64,000 bases of DNA, from positions 1 through 64,000 of the forward strand of contig JACNKZ010000035.1 of assembly GCA_014381785.1 (NCBI GenBank). Direction: 5' to 3'. Source of the DNA: Kiritimatiellota bacterium. GTDB lineage: Bacteria; Verrucomicrobiota; Kiritimatiellia; Kiritimatiellales; Tichowtungiaceae. The notes below the pieces were generated by a model, which was given only the letters and a program-made list of their open reading frames with translations, was not told the origin of the DNA and searched no databases. Positions 18,179 to 26,957 of this stretch are shown here, piece by piece (the first letter of the stretch is position 1; every line of letters begins with the position of its first letter). The position numbers were made by a program, and so were the translations under genes.

Positions 18179-19386
18179 AACTCATCCTTTGTACTCGGGG
18201 CCTCCAACAACGCCATCCGCACATCGTCGCGCGGGAAATGCAAGGTAAAGGCCGTTCCGTGGTCGGGGGTCGAACTGATCTCAATCTCGCCGCCGTGATC
18301 GCGCAGAATCCGCTGAACAATCATCAGCCCGAGCCCGGAACCCTCCTCTTTCGTCGTGCGGTACGGCTCATAAATCGCGCCCAGATCCTCCGATGAGATT
18401 CCCGGGCCGTTATCAGCAAAACAGACACTCACAAAACGCGAGGTCACCTCGGTGGTGATTTTTAAAATTCCTTCGCTCTCCATCGCCTGCAGCGCATTTT
18501 TGATGATGTTAAAAAAGGCCTGCTTCACCTGCGTTTCATCCGCCGGAACCGTCGGAACATGCTTTGCCGTCTTGCGCTCCACTAAAATCCGGCGGTTGGC
18601 AATGTCATGCTTCATCAACTCCAGTGTCTCATCAAGTATCCGCTCCATCTCCACCGGCTTGCGGTCAGGAAGGGTCGGACGAATCGCCCGCAAAAACTGA
18701 GTAATGATCCGGTCGAGGCGATGCACCTCGCGTCTCGACACCTCCACCAGCTCGGTCAGGCTGTCGCGCAAAGCGGGATCGTTCACCTCCTCGAGTTCAC
18801 GCTCCATCAGCTGCAAATGAATCGTCACTGCATTCAGCGGATTGCCGATCTCGTGCGCCACCCCTGCGGCCAGCAACGTCAGCGCCTTCATCCGTTCGGA
18901 TTCAATCGACTCCTCGGTGCTGGCCCGGTCGCGGGTTACATCGCGGAAAATCACCACCGCGCCCTGACCCATAGAGCCCTGTTCTATCGGGGACGGCTCG
19001 CCTTCTTCCCCCGCCGCCAGCGGCACCACATAAAACTCCACAAAACGGTGATCCGGATAGCTCACCTCAATCTCACGACGAACCAGCTTCTCCCACTCGT
19101 CCTCGTCCAGGTTGAGAACCTTTTCCCAGTCGATGTCGCGAATGTATCGTGCAATCGGCTGACCCTCCGCATCATCCAACTGAAACCCGAACAGGCTTTC
19201 CGCCGTCCGGTTCGCATAGCGAATACGCGCGCCGGCGCCAACCACCACAACTCCCTCTTGAATTGCCTGGAAAATCGTCTCCAAAAGCCCCTTCTCGCGC
19301 GCCAGATGCAAAAACTGTGTCTGCACCGCATCAGAGTCCAACCGGTCCAACCGATCGATCAACTTATCTAAGAACCTTGATTTCAT
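18175..19386 (-). CDS. cytoplasmic PAS histidine kinase (NtrB-like)
   Basis: A 403-residue kinase with no membrane segment. The order is an N-terminal helix, a PAS domain (about 35-150), a HisKA dimerisation domain with phosphoacceptor H178 in AHEIGNPLNA, and an HATPase domain (about 280-390). N, G1 and G2 boxes are visible (NIIKNALQA, DNGPGIS, GSGLGL). It phosphorylates the overlapping NtrC-type regulator. The architecture matches NtrB-like kinases that sense through a PAS ligand or partner protein. Nothing nearby, such as glnA or glnB, ties it to nitrogen. Confidence 0.9.
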   Translation of the reverse strand: MKSRFLDKLIDRLDRLDSDAVQTQFLHLAREKGLLETIFQAIQEGVVVVGAGARIRYANRTAESLFGFQLDDAEGQPIARYIRDIDWEKVLNLDEDEWEKLVRREIEVSYPDHRFVEFYVVPLAAGEEGEPSPIEQGSMGQGAVVIFRDVTRDRASTEESIESERMKALTLLAAGVAHEIGNPLNAVTIHLQLMERELEEVNDPALRDSLTELVEVSRREVHRLDRIITQFLRAIRPTLPDRKPVEMERILDETLELMKHDIANRRILVERKTAKHVPTVPADETQVKQAFFNIIKNALQAMESEGILKITTEVTSRFVSVCFADNGPGISSEDLGAIYEPYRTTKEEGSGLGLMIVQRILRDHGGEIEISSTPDHGTAFTLHFPRDDVRMALLEAPSTKDEL

Positions 19387-19690
19387 AGGGCTTCCTTAAT
19401 CAAAACTGTGACAATTTGTACCATATGACCAAGATTTTTCAATCCCTCATATGCGTCAAAAGAGCACGCTTTCATTTAACCATACCTTGCAAGGTATGGT
19501 TTTATAGGCATTGGAAAAACAACAGGGGGAAGGCTCAGCCTTCTTCCAAAGAGTTGGAACTATTTCTATTCACCACACGTTGCAACGTATGGTTTTTCAA
19601 ACCACACTGGAAAATCTGTGCGCGCCTCACTTGTCCTCCGTAGTCTTACGAAGGTAGAGGCTTTAGCGAAGGAGGATGCAATAAGCAGGA
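19387..19690. other. intergenic region with two related palindromes
   Basis: No gene is seen. It contains a perfect 24-bp palindrome (19478-19501), an imperfect relative of it (19571-19592) and a spacer-shifted TTCCAA/TTGGAA element (19544-19559). The region lies upstream of the NtrB-like kinase and downstream of the EEP-family gene, so these may be operator sites for the two-component operon. Confidence 0.5.
19478..19501. promoter_or_regulatory. perfect 24-bp palindrome, candidate operator
   Basis: AACCATACCTTG is followed directly by its exact complement. A second copy of the outer half-site design (ACCACACGTTG / CAACGTATGGT, one mismatch pair) is 70 bases away. Two-fold symmetry without a loop is typical of a dimer binding site and not of an RNA hairpin terminator. 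Position: 92 bases upstream of the NtrB-like kinase start on the minus strand. Confidence 0.45.
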
Positions 19691-20629
19691 TTACTTTTGG
19701 ATAGAAAAATCGACCATCACGGGGAAATGGTCGGAGCCGACCGAGGGGCCGACAGACCGGCGATGAATCACGATTTCCGAAGAATGCAGCATATGGTCGA
19801 TCGGAATGCGCAGTAGACGGTTATCCGCCGGCCAGCTAGGCTGGAACCCGAACCCCTTCATGCTGTTCTTCAGGCCGGACTCTTTGAGAAGCCTTACAAA
19901 ATGCGCCGACCACGGCGATGCGTTGAGATCACCGATCAGCAGCACCGGCTTTGACTGCCTTCCAGCCAGTTCCGACAGCGCCGCCAGCTGGGCGTTCCGA
20001 TGTTTGGAATATTCCCCATTAAAGGGCGGCAACGGATGGGTTCCGATCAGCGCGACGTCGCCCTGCGGCAAATGCACGTTCGCAGTAAGGGTCGGAACAC
20101 CGGCCATTCCGACAAACACCACATTGGTTTTTGAAAGCGGATACCGGCTCAGCAACATAATGCCGAAACAGTCGTCGCGCACATCAGCGAAGCGATAGGG
20201 ATAATCCAACTCACCCAACGCTTCCACCCATTTGGGGGTCACCTCTTCGAGCAAAAGGATGTCGGGATTCGCCGCCTCAATCGCTTCCAGCACCTGCGAA
20301 GCATTGCCATTCGATGCGAGGATATTCATTAGCATGGCGCGGGCGGGCTTTTCTGATGCGACCGGCGGCTTACCAAAATAGAGCGGGAGCACAAAGGCGT
20401 AGTTCAGACAGGCCAGCAGCACAAAAGTGATCAGCAACCGGTTGCTTCTCTTCCAGATCGCAATTCCGATCAAAATCAGCGCCAACTGGAAATACTGAAC
20501 CCGGAAGTGGGAAAACAGATCGAACACCCAACAGAACCGGCCAAGGAATCCAAGCAGCGTTGCTATCGCCAGCCCTGCCCCGCCGATCACACACAGGCGA
20601 TCCATCATCTTCTTATCCGCAAATTTCAT
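19691..20629 (-). CDS. endonuclease/exonuclease/phosphatase family membrane protein
   Basis: A 312-residue protein with about three N-terminal transmembrane helices (roughly 10-85) and a C-terminal EEP-fold phosphoesterase domain. Visible motifs are LLLEE (metal-binding Glu), GDLNASPWS and GSDHFPV (catalytic Asp/His). The layout resembles the YafD/exonuclease III-like membrane proteins found in many bacteria, whose substrate is not established. It stands alone, oriented away from the upstream WYL-like gene. A role in phosphodiester or lipid phosphate cleavage is only inferred from the fold. Confidence 0.75.
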   Translation of the reverse strand: MKFADKKMMDRLCVIGGAGLAIATLLGFLGRFCWVFDLFSHFRVQYFQLALILIGIAIWKRSNRLLITFVLLACLNYAFVLPLYFGKPPVASEKPARAMLMNILASNGNASQVLEAIEAANPDILLLEEVTPKWVEALGELDYPYRFADVRDDCFGIMLLSRYPLSKTNVVFVGMAGVPTLTANVHLPQGDVALIGTHPLPPFNGEYSKHRNAQLAALSELAGRQSKPVLLIGDLNASPWSAHFVRLLKESGLKNSMKGFGFQPSWPADNRLLRIPIDHMLHSSEIVIHRRSVGPSVGSDHFPVMVDFSIQK

Positions 20630-20895
20630 ATGCTGAACATTTCATAAAAAAAGAGATTTTAGAGATTCCTCGTTCAAAGCCGCGACATTGGTTTGAGAAT
20701 CTAGCGCACAGACGTACGTAAATTTTACAAGGTTTGAAGCTTTAGAGGTAAATTCTACAGGGGGTTGTCCCTGGGCCGTTCCCCCTGTTTACTCTTTGCC
20801 GTTGGTAAATTATTTTCTACTTCGCTCAACAACACTTCGCTCTGTTGCCGTCGCTTCGCGCCAACCTCTCTCCCTTTGGTCGAGTGAAAAAACAC
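20630..20895. other. intergenic region with hairpin
   Basis: No gene is seen. ACAGGGGG at 20757-20764 pairs with CCCCCTGT at 20781-20788, a strong stem with a 16-base loop. It lies downstream of the WYL-like gene and could end its transcript, although no T-tract is seen. Confidence 0.4.
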
Positions 20896-21192
20896 TCAGA
20901 GGCAGAACTGGATGTTGGCGAATTTGCGGCTATCGAGCGGGTTATAACCAAAACGCGCCTTGGGAAAGGTTTCGGGCAGAATTCTTAGCTTAGAGATGCC
21001 GTTCAGCGTATAATCCTGCCAGCCTTCCTCACCAAATTTCTTATCACCGCGGACAAACCACCCATTCAGTAGAATATGCCCGTTCATGCTGTGGGCGACC
21101 ATGTGCGGCTCAACCACTTTTGCTCCGCCTTCATAAAAAAACTCAACCAGGTTTCTTCCCAAAACGGCTCTGCGCAACACGTCTTCGCTCAT
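20896..21192 (-). CDS. short WYL-domain-like protein
   Basis: A 98-residue soluble protein. The core has the RxxVxFxYxG...VxPHxVxxxxGxxxLxGW pattern followed by a YxLNxIxxLxIL strand, the beta-layout seen in WYL ligand-binding domains, but with no DNA-binding or effector domain attached. A stand-alone sensor or accessory role is possible. GGAGGG precedes the ATG. It shares the strand and neighbourhood of recD2. The assignment is by pattern only. Confidence 0.5.
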   Translation of the reverse strand: MSEDVLRRAVLGRNLVEFFYEGGAKVVEPHMVAHSMNGHILLNGWFVRGDKKFGEEGWQDYTLNGISKLRILPETFPKARFGYNPLDSRKFANIQFCL

Positions 21193-21287
21193 TTCCAGCC
21201 CTCCCTTTAATCAAACCAGAGTAAAACAATGAGAATCTTTAAGCATTTATTATGCCTTAAATGCTGACGCCTTGCCTGCTGGTCAGG

Positions 21288-23468
21288 CTATTTCTGACTT
21301 TGGAGTCGTTCGCGCAGTGTCGTGATGCGTTCGCGAGAGTCGGCGCGGGAAACAGCAAGCCCCATGGCTTTTCTGGTGCCGATCAAAACGGCAAATTTTT
21401 TAGCACGGGTGACGGCGGTGTAAAGCAGACTGCGCTGAAGCAGCACAAAGTGCTGGGTGTGCATCGGAATGATGACGCAGGGGTATTCACTGCCCTGTGA
21501 TTTATGAATGGTAATGGCATAGGCATGCACCAGCGAATCCAGTTCGCGAAACTCATATTTGATGCGCCGATCGTCGATTTTAACCACGACCTCGCCCTGC
21601 ACCTCATCAATGGCGACAATGCGGCCTAGATCGCCGTTAAACACCTCTTTATCGTAGTCGTTTTCGGTCTGCATCACGCGGTCACCCTCGCGAAAAACGA
21701 TGCCGAAGCGTTCAATCTGGTTGCCACGCGGATTGAGCAGCGCCTGCATCACCTGATTAAGGTTCTTCGCGCCCAGCTCCCCTTTCTGCATCGGAGTGAG
21801 AATCTGCACATCCTCGATGGGGTCGAACCCGAGCCGTTTGGGAATCGATTCGCTGACCATCCGTTTGATCACACCAATGGCTTTCGTGACATCCGGCTGC
21901 TCAACAAAGTAAAGATCGGATGTTTTATCGCCCTCTTCCGGGAATTCGGGCAGCTGGCCTTGATTGATGCGATGCGCACCAATGACGATCCGGCTTTCGG
22001 CCGCCTGCCGGAAAATCTCGGTCAGTTCAATCACCGGCACCGCTTTAGAGCTGATCACATCGCGCAGCACCCGGCCCGGCCCGACGGACGGAAGTTGATC
22101 GGCATCGCCGACGAGAATGACGGCGGCGCGCTGCGGGATGGCATCCAGAAACTGCTGGGCGAGCACCTGATCGATCATGCTCGATTCGTCGATAATAAAC
22201 ACATCGCCTTCGAGCGGATTCTCCTCTTTATGAACAAATCCGCCGGTGCCGGGATTGAAGCGCAACAGACGATGAATGGTTTTGGCCTCAAGCCCGGTGG
22301 TCTCACTGAGGCGTTTGGCGGCACGGCCCGTCGGGGCACAGAGCACCACACTCTGTTTTTTAGCGCGCAGCACCTGGATGATCGAATTCACCAGCGTGGT
22401 TTTGCCGACGCCGGGGCCACCGGTAATCACCATCACTTTGGCCTGCACCGCGAGCTTCAGCGCCTCGCACTGGTTTTCGGACAGCTCGATCTTTTCTTTT
22501 TTCTGCACCCATTCGAGCGCTTTTTCAAAATTGATTTTCGGGCACGGGTGTTTGCCGTAGTTCAGCTCGATCAGCTTTTTGGCAAAGTTCCACTCGGCAA
22601 AATAGAGTTTGGGGGGATAGATCAGATTGCGGCCCCGCTGATCCTCGTCATGAATCAGCCGCTTATTTTCGAGCAGGTGTTCAAGCGCGCCGCCAATGCG
22701 GTCGGGCGGAATATCGAGAAGTTCAACCGCTTTGCTCTGCAGATCGCCGCGCGGCACGGCGCAGTGACCGGACGTGGTCATTTCCTGCAAAACGTATTCG
22801 AGCCCGGCACGGGCGCGCAGTTCGGAATCTTTGGCGATGCCCAGCGTGCGGGCAATCCCGTCGGCTACCAGAAAGCCGATGCCGCGGATGTCGCGGGCCA
22901 GGCAGTACGGATCGCGCTGAATGCGCTCAATGGCCTGTTCGCCATACGTTTTCTGGATGCGGAAGGCACGCGCGGTGCTGACCCCGTGGCTAAACAGGAA
23001 GCTCATGATCTCGCGAATGCCCTTCTGCTCTTCCCATGCCGCCTTGATGCTTGCGCGGCGCCCCGGGCCGATTCCTTCCACTTTCAGCAGCTTGCCGGAC
23101 GATTTTTCAATCACGTTGAACACATCGCGCCCGAACGCTTCGACCAGCTTTTCAGCATATTTGGGACCGATGTTGCGGATAATACCGGAACCAAGAAATT
23201 TCTGGATTCCCTCGATGGTATCGGGCTGGGAAACGCGCATCATATCGGCTTTGAACTGCTGTCCGTAACTGGCATCGCTGACCCATTCGCCGTCGGCGGC
23301 CAGCCACTCGCCGGGGCTGATGCTCGACGCCGTGCCGACCACCGTGACGAGGTCTTTATGCCCGCGCACTTTGACACGCAACACGGTGTAGCCGTTTTCC
23401 TCGTTGCGGAAAACCACGCGCTCCACCTGCCCATCTAACCGACCGTTGTCTTTCGTCTGTTTTTTCAT
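21288..23468 (-). CDS. recD2: RecD2-type ATP-dependent DNA helicase
   Basis: A 726-residue superfamily 1B 5'-3' helicase, the RecD/TraA-like form found in bacteria with or without RecBC. The N-terminus carries an OB-like region and helix-hairpin-helix segments (about 85-200). Walker A GGPGVGKTTL is near residue 345, motif II DESS and GDADQLPS follow, and the C-terminal UvrD-like part has VHAYAITIHKSQGSEYP (motif V/VI). Roles known for the family are replication fork repair and resistance to DNA damage. No recB or recC is visible nearby. Confidence 0.92.
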   Translation of the reverse strand: MKKQTKDNGRLDGQVERVVFRNEENGYTVLRVKVRGHKDLVTVVGTASSISPGEWLAADGEWVSDASYGQQFKADMMRVSQPDTIEGIQKFLGSGIIRNIGPKYAEKLVEAFGRDVFNVIEKSSGKLLKVEGIGPGRRASIKAAWEEQKGIREIMSFLFSHGVSTARAFRIQKTYGEQAIERIQRDPYCLARDIRGIGFLVADGIARTLGIAKDSELRARAGLEYVLQEMTTSGHCAVPRGDLQSKAVELLDIPPDRIGGALEHLLENKRLIHDEDQRGRNLIYPPKLYFAEWNFAKKLIELNYGKHPCPKINFEKALEWVQKKEKIELSENQCEALKLAVQAKVMVITGGPGVGKTTLVNSIIQVLRAKKQSVVLCAPTGRAAKRLSETTGLEAKTIHRLLRFNPGTGGFVHKEENPLEGDVFIIDESSMIDQVLAQQFLDAIPQRAAVILVGDADQLPSVGPGRVLRDVISSKAVPVIELTEIFRQAAESRIVIGAHRINQGQLPEFPEEGDKTSDLYFVEQPDVTKAIGVIKRMVSESIPKRLGFDPIEDVQILTPMQKGELGAKNLNQVMQALLNPRGNQIERFGIVFREGDRVMQTENDYDKEVFNGDLGRIVAIDEVQGEVVVKIDDRRIKYEFRELDSLVHAYAITIHKSQGSEYPCVIIPMHTQHFVLLQRSLLYTAVTRAKKFAVLIGTRKAMGLAVSRADSRERITTLRERLQSQK

Positions 23469-23731
23469 TCAGTTTCCGAACCCACCATAAATCTGAAGCA
23501 CGAATTTCGAAATCCTAAACAAATCCGAATGCTCAAAATCCCGAAATTTAAAACGATGAACATTTAAAATTCAGATATTCGAATTTCGAATTTCCGTTTC
23601 ATCGAAGATGAAATGGCAATATAGTTGCAAACCATGCGACTGGCAAAGGGATAAGGAATCAACCGATGTCGGGGTGAGCAGGCCCTGGCCTGCTAAACAA
23701 CCGTCCTATAAAACGCCCAATCGTTGGGAGC
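23469..23731. repeat. A+T-rich AATCCGAA/TTTCGAA repeat tract and hairpin
   Basis: The stretch 23480-23610 is a patchwork of short units such as CGAATTTCGAAATCC, AATCCGAA and TTCGAATTTCG. A similar tract lies at 48640-48760. At 23677-23694 a perfect 8-bp stem (AGCAGGCC / GGCCTGCT, two-base loop) follows the lone receiver gene and may act as a terminator for it. No gene is seen. Confidence 0.5.
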
Positions 23732-24115
23732 TCATTCGGCGGCCGGGCATTCGTTGAGCAGCGACTGGATCGATCGAAAAAGATCGTCCAGATGAACAGG
23801 TTTTTCGAGAAATTCGTTGGCCCCTGACTTTACCGACGACGCTTCGAAGTTTACAGACACGGTCCGCCGCCCGCCAGAGATGGCAATGATCGGTATGTCC
23901 GGATGTTGACTGCGCACCTCGCGGATCAGCGTCAGGCCGTCCATGCCATCCATAACAATGTCGGTAACGATCAAGTCGGGAACCTGTTCCTTCATGGAGA
24001 GCAGCGCATCGAACCCATCGACTGCCACCCGGGGATTAAATCCTTTTGTTTTCAGAAACTGCTCGAAGAGAGCCTGAATGGCCGGATCGTCATCGACAAC
24101 GAGTATATTTTTCAT
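23732..24115 (-). CDS. single-domain response regulator (CheY-like)
   Basis: A 127-residue receiver with no output domain: acidic pair D8-D9 (VVDDD), acceptor D52 in TDIVMDGMDG, switch Ser in ISGG and the C-terminal lysine K106 (LEKP). The residues needed for phosphorylation are all present. It is 48 percent or so identical by eye to the lone receiver at 37223-37597 (both TDIVM..(M/V)DG and AISGG). No kinase is adjacent on the same strand; the divergent NarL-type kinase starts 250 bases away. Confidence 0.88.
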   Translation of the reverse strand: MKNILVVDDDPAIQALFEQFLKTKGFNPRVAVDGFDALLSMKEQVPDLIVTDIVMDGMDGLTLIREVRSQHPDIPIIAISGGRRTVSVNFEASSVKSGANEFLEKPVHLDDLFRSIQSLLNECPAAE

Positions 24116-24291
24116 GGCAACAACCTTACTTGTGCGCCCGCTTTCTGAACTCGACTCTATAGCAATTTTTCCAGCGGGAAAAACAATTTATTGCTTTTCT
24201 CAGCTGTTTTTTTTAAACGACTGTCTTTTTTCGGGGAATTCACCGGATTCTATTGCAACGCACTACCCTTCCAAAGAGATGGCGCTAGCCC

Positions 24292-24319
24292 TTGACTCCG
24301 CGGTGTAAAGTTCTAGAGT
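24292..24319 (+). promoter_or_regulatory. sigma70-type promoter for the NarL-type kinase operon
   Basis: TTGACT at 24292-24297 and TAGAGT at 24314-24319 with a 16-base spacer, 47 bases before the kinase start codon. The rest of 24116-24291 shows no gene. Confidence 0.4.
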
Positions 24320-24365
24320 ACGAGTAAAACGGGGGTAGTTTCCAATTTATTCAGGGTGACTTGTT

Positions 24366-25073
24366 ATGGACTTCCAGCCTAAAAGTTTTACCGCAACCAT
24401 GAAAATGAGCGCTGGCGAGATTGAGCGCCGAGTGCTGGATATGTGCGATATAGAAAAAAGGCGTATCGGGCAGGATCTTCACGACAGCATCGGCCAGCAA
24501 CTCACGGGTATCAGCTTGATTAGCAAAGCGTTAGAGCAGAGGATGCGAGAGGCTCATTATCCGGAAGCCGATTCGCTCAAGGAGCTGGCGGAAATAGTCG
24601 ATCAGACGATCGATCAAATCCGAAACGTCGTTTCTGGACTGGCCCCATCTGAAATTCAAAGCCGCAACGCAGAAACCGCCCTGGAAACCCTCTGTGAACG
24701 AATTGAGCAGATTCATCATATCCGGTGCACATTCAATTATGAAATATGCGATCTGATAGAAGATCCAGACACCGTGAAGAATCTTTATTTTGTTGCGACC
24801 GAAGCCATCAACAACGCAATCCGTCATGGAGAGGCTGACCAGATCGATGTCCATCTGCGACAGGGAACGGATACCCATCTCGGGGAACTGATGATTCGAA
24901 ACAACGGATGTTGCGACATAATCGATTTTTCAAACTCGACCAGAATCGGACTGGATAGCATGCGTTTCCGCGCAGAAGCCCTGAATGGACAGCTGGATAT
25001 CGAACGCCATCCCGATCGCTGTGTGTCGGTCATTTGTTCATTTCAAATTCCTTCCGCTTCACAGCAGGATTAA
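24366..25073 (+). CDS. NarL-type histidine kinase without sensor domain
   Basis: A 235-residue cytoplasmic kinase consisting almost only of a HisKA_3 dimerisation domain and an HATPase domain. The H-box RRIGQDLHDSIGQQL places the phosphoacceptor at H39, and the N-box ATEAINNAIRHG lies near residue 145. No membrane segment or PAS/GAF domain is seen, so input must come from a partner protein or the N-terminal 25 residues. The response regulator gene begins 9 bases after its stop. The pair stands directly upstream of the pilus operon and is a candidate regulator of it. Confidence 0.88.
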   Translation: MDFQPKSFTATMKMSAGEIERRVLDMCDIEKRRIGQDLHDSIGQQLTGISLISKALEQRMREAHYPEADSLKELAEIVDQTIDQIRNVVSGLAPSEIQSRNAETALETLCERIEQIHHIRCTFNYEICDLIEDPDTVKNLYFVATEAINNAIRHGEADQIDVHLRQGTDTHLGELMIRNNGCCDIIDFSNSTRIGLDSMRFRAEALNGQLDIERHPDRCVSVICSFQIPSASQQD

Positions 25074-25081
25074 GGAGCCTT

Positions 25082-25759
25082 ATGGCTGATAAAAAAGCGT
25101 TTACAGTACTGATCGTTGATGACCACCCGGTCGTTCGTCAGGGATTGCGCCAGCTCATGTCAAACGACCCCCTCCTGACAATCTGTGGAGAAACAGATAA
25201 TGCGGCGGAATGCATTTCACTGATAGAGGCCGTGTCTCCGGATGTGATTCTGACGGACATTTCGCTGTGCGGTACAGATGGAATTGAACTGACAAAAAAT
25301 GTCCGGCAGATCAATCCAAACATCCCGATTCTTCTGTTCTCTATCCACGGAGAGGATCTGTACGCAGAACGGGCACTGGCTGCCGGGGCAAATGGATATG
25401 TGATGAAGCAGGAAAATCCCGAGGTATTGCTCAAAGCAATTCACAAGGTGCTTTCCGGAGAGATTTTTCTTAGTGAAGAGATGACCAGCCGGATGCTCCG
25501 CAAAATGAGCGGATCGTCCCTTTTGTCTGAAAATCCGGCAGGATGTGGAATGGAAAATTTAAGCGACCGCGAACTGGAGGTTTTCGAGTTGATCGGCAGC
25601 GGGCTTTCGACCCGGCGCATTGCTGAAAAATTAAATTTGAGCGTGAAAACCATTGAAACCTACCGCCTGCACATTAAAGAGAAGCTTGAACTGCGTGATG
25701 CTACAGAGCTGACCCACCATGCCGTTCACTGGGTGGAGGTCGCATCTAGATCCGCATAG
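25082..25759 (+). CDS. NarL/FixJ-family response regulator
   Basis: A 225-residue two-domain regulator. The receiver has D13-D14, acceptor D59 (LTDIS) and K110 (MKQEN). The C-terminal LuxR-type helix-turn-helix (about 160-215) reads LSDRELEVFELIGSGLSTRRI then KTIETYRLHIKEKL. The ATG at 25082 follows AAGGAG; an upstream alternative would overlap the kinase. Partner of the preceding kinase. It is followed 111 bases later by pilT on the same strand. Confidence 0.92.
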   Translation: MADKKAFTVLIVDDHPVVRQGLRQLMSNDPLLTICGETDNAAECISLIEAVSPDVILTDISLCGTDGIELTKNVRQINPNIPILLFSIHGEDLYAERALAAGANGYVMKQENPEVLLKAIHKVLSGEIFLSEEMTSRMLRKMSGSSLLSENPAGCGMENLSDRELEVFELIGSGLSTRRIAEKLNLSVKTIETYRLHIKEKLELRDATELTHHAVHWVEVASRSA

Positions 25760-25870
25760 CTTGTAAGTAAAACCCTTATACTGCGCTAGGGTGCTCCATT
25801 TAGCTTGATTCAGCCTCCCCCCAATTGCGCCCCCCTTCGCAAAAGCTGAGCATTCGGTTGCGGAGGGAGC

Positions 25871-26947
25871 ATGAGTAATCAGCAAATTGAATCTCTATTG
25901 AGTCAGGTTCAGATGCGCAAAGCTTCGGATTTAATTCTCACGGTCGGCGCTGAACCCCAACTGCGCATTAACGGTCTGCTCGAATCAGCGGTGCCGGGGG
26001 TGCTTTCGCCAGCCGATGTGGAGGCGATGGTCAACCAGTTAATGAATGAACGCCAGCGGCTCATTCTGGAAACGTACAAGACGGTTGATTTTTCAGTGGA
26101 CTTTCCGGACATTTCAAAATTCCGTATGAACGTCTACTATCAGCGTGGGAATATGGCTGTGGCCGCCCGTATTATTCCGGATCAAATTCCCTCCATTGAA
26201 GAACTGGGGGTTCCCCGCATCGTCGAGGAGTTTGCAGACCGGACCTCCGGGCTGTTTCTGGTGACGGGACCGGCTGGCAGTGGCAAATCGACCACGCTGG
26301 CGATGATGATTGACCGGATCAACCGCAGCCGCAATGTGCACATCATTACCATTGAAGACCCCATTGAGTATGAGCATCACCACATTAGATCGGTTGTGGA
26401 TCAACGGGAGATCGGTAGCGATGCCGACTCCTTCAGCAGCGCACTGCACAGTATTTTCCGTCAGTCGCCCGATGTCATTATGGTCGGAGAACTCCGGAAC
26501 CTTGAAACCATTCAATTGGCTCTCACACTGGCGGAAACAGGCCATCTGATTCTCGGCACACTCCACACGCAGGACACCAGCCATGCGGTCAGCCGGATCG
26601 TTGATGTTTTCCCCGGCGAACAACAGCAGCAGATCTATTTTCAGCTTTCACAAACGCTCATTGGTGTTGTGGCCCAGCAACTGATGAGAACACAGGATCT
26701 TTCCAGGCGGGTGCTCGCCTGTGAAGTGATGCGAGTCAACTCAGGAATCAGCAATTTGATTCGTGAGGGGAAAACAGAGCAAATATACAGCATGATCCAG
26801 ACCGGGAGCCAGGAAGGCATGATAACGATGAATGAATCACTCCGCGAATTACTGGAGCTCGACTTGATTCATGCACAAACCGCCCTTAACCGGACGGTGA
26901 AACCGAAAGAGCTGCTTCGGCTGATCGAAGCGCATAGACATAAATAG
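25871..26947 (+). CDS. pilT: type IV pilus retraction ATPase PilT-like
   Basis: A 358-residue hexameric secretion ATPase. An N-terminal PAS-like domain (1-100) precedes the RecA-like core with Walker A GPAGSGKSTT (about 136), the Asp box IITIEDPIEYEH, Walker B VIMVGELRN and the His box LGTLHT. The SGISNLIREGK segment near residue 300 matches the AIRNLIRE motif typical of PilT retraction ATPases and not of PilB. GGAGGGAG precedes the ATG. First gene of the pilus cluster, followed 4-10 bases later by the secretin gene. It powers pilus disassembly and twitching. Confidence 0.92.
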   Translation: MSNQQIESLLSQVQMRKASDLILTVGAEPQLRINGLLESAVPGVLSPADVEAMVNQLMNERQRLILETYKTVDFSVDFPDISKFRMNVYYQRGNMAVAARIIPDQIPSIEELGVPRIVEEFADRTSGLFLVTGPAGSGKSTTLAMMIDRINRSRNVHIITIEDPIEYEHHHIRSVVDQREIGSDADSFSSALHSIFRQSPDVIMVGELRNLETIQLALTLAETGHLILGTLHTQDTSHAVSRIVDVFPGEQQQQIYFQLSQTLIGVVAQQLMRTQDLSRRVLACEVMRVNSGISNLIREGKTEQIYSMIQTGSQEGMITMNESLRELLELDLIHAQTALNRTVKPKELLRLIEAHRHK

Positions 26948-26957
26948 GGAGATGGTT

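Noticed and set aside
18607..19371. 254-codon plus-strand frame antisense to the NtrB-like kinase
   Set aside because: The kinase H, N and G boxes are unambiguous on the minus strand; the antisense product is His/Leu/Gln-rich without features.
21960..23438. 492-codon open frame antisense to recD2
   Set aside because: It mirrors the codon bias of recD2 on the other strand, has low-complexity His/Arg/Gly-rich content and no ribosome binding site. The RecD2 motifs settle the real strand.
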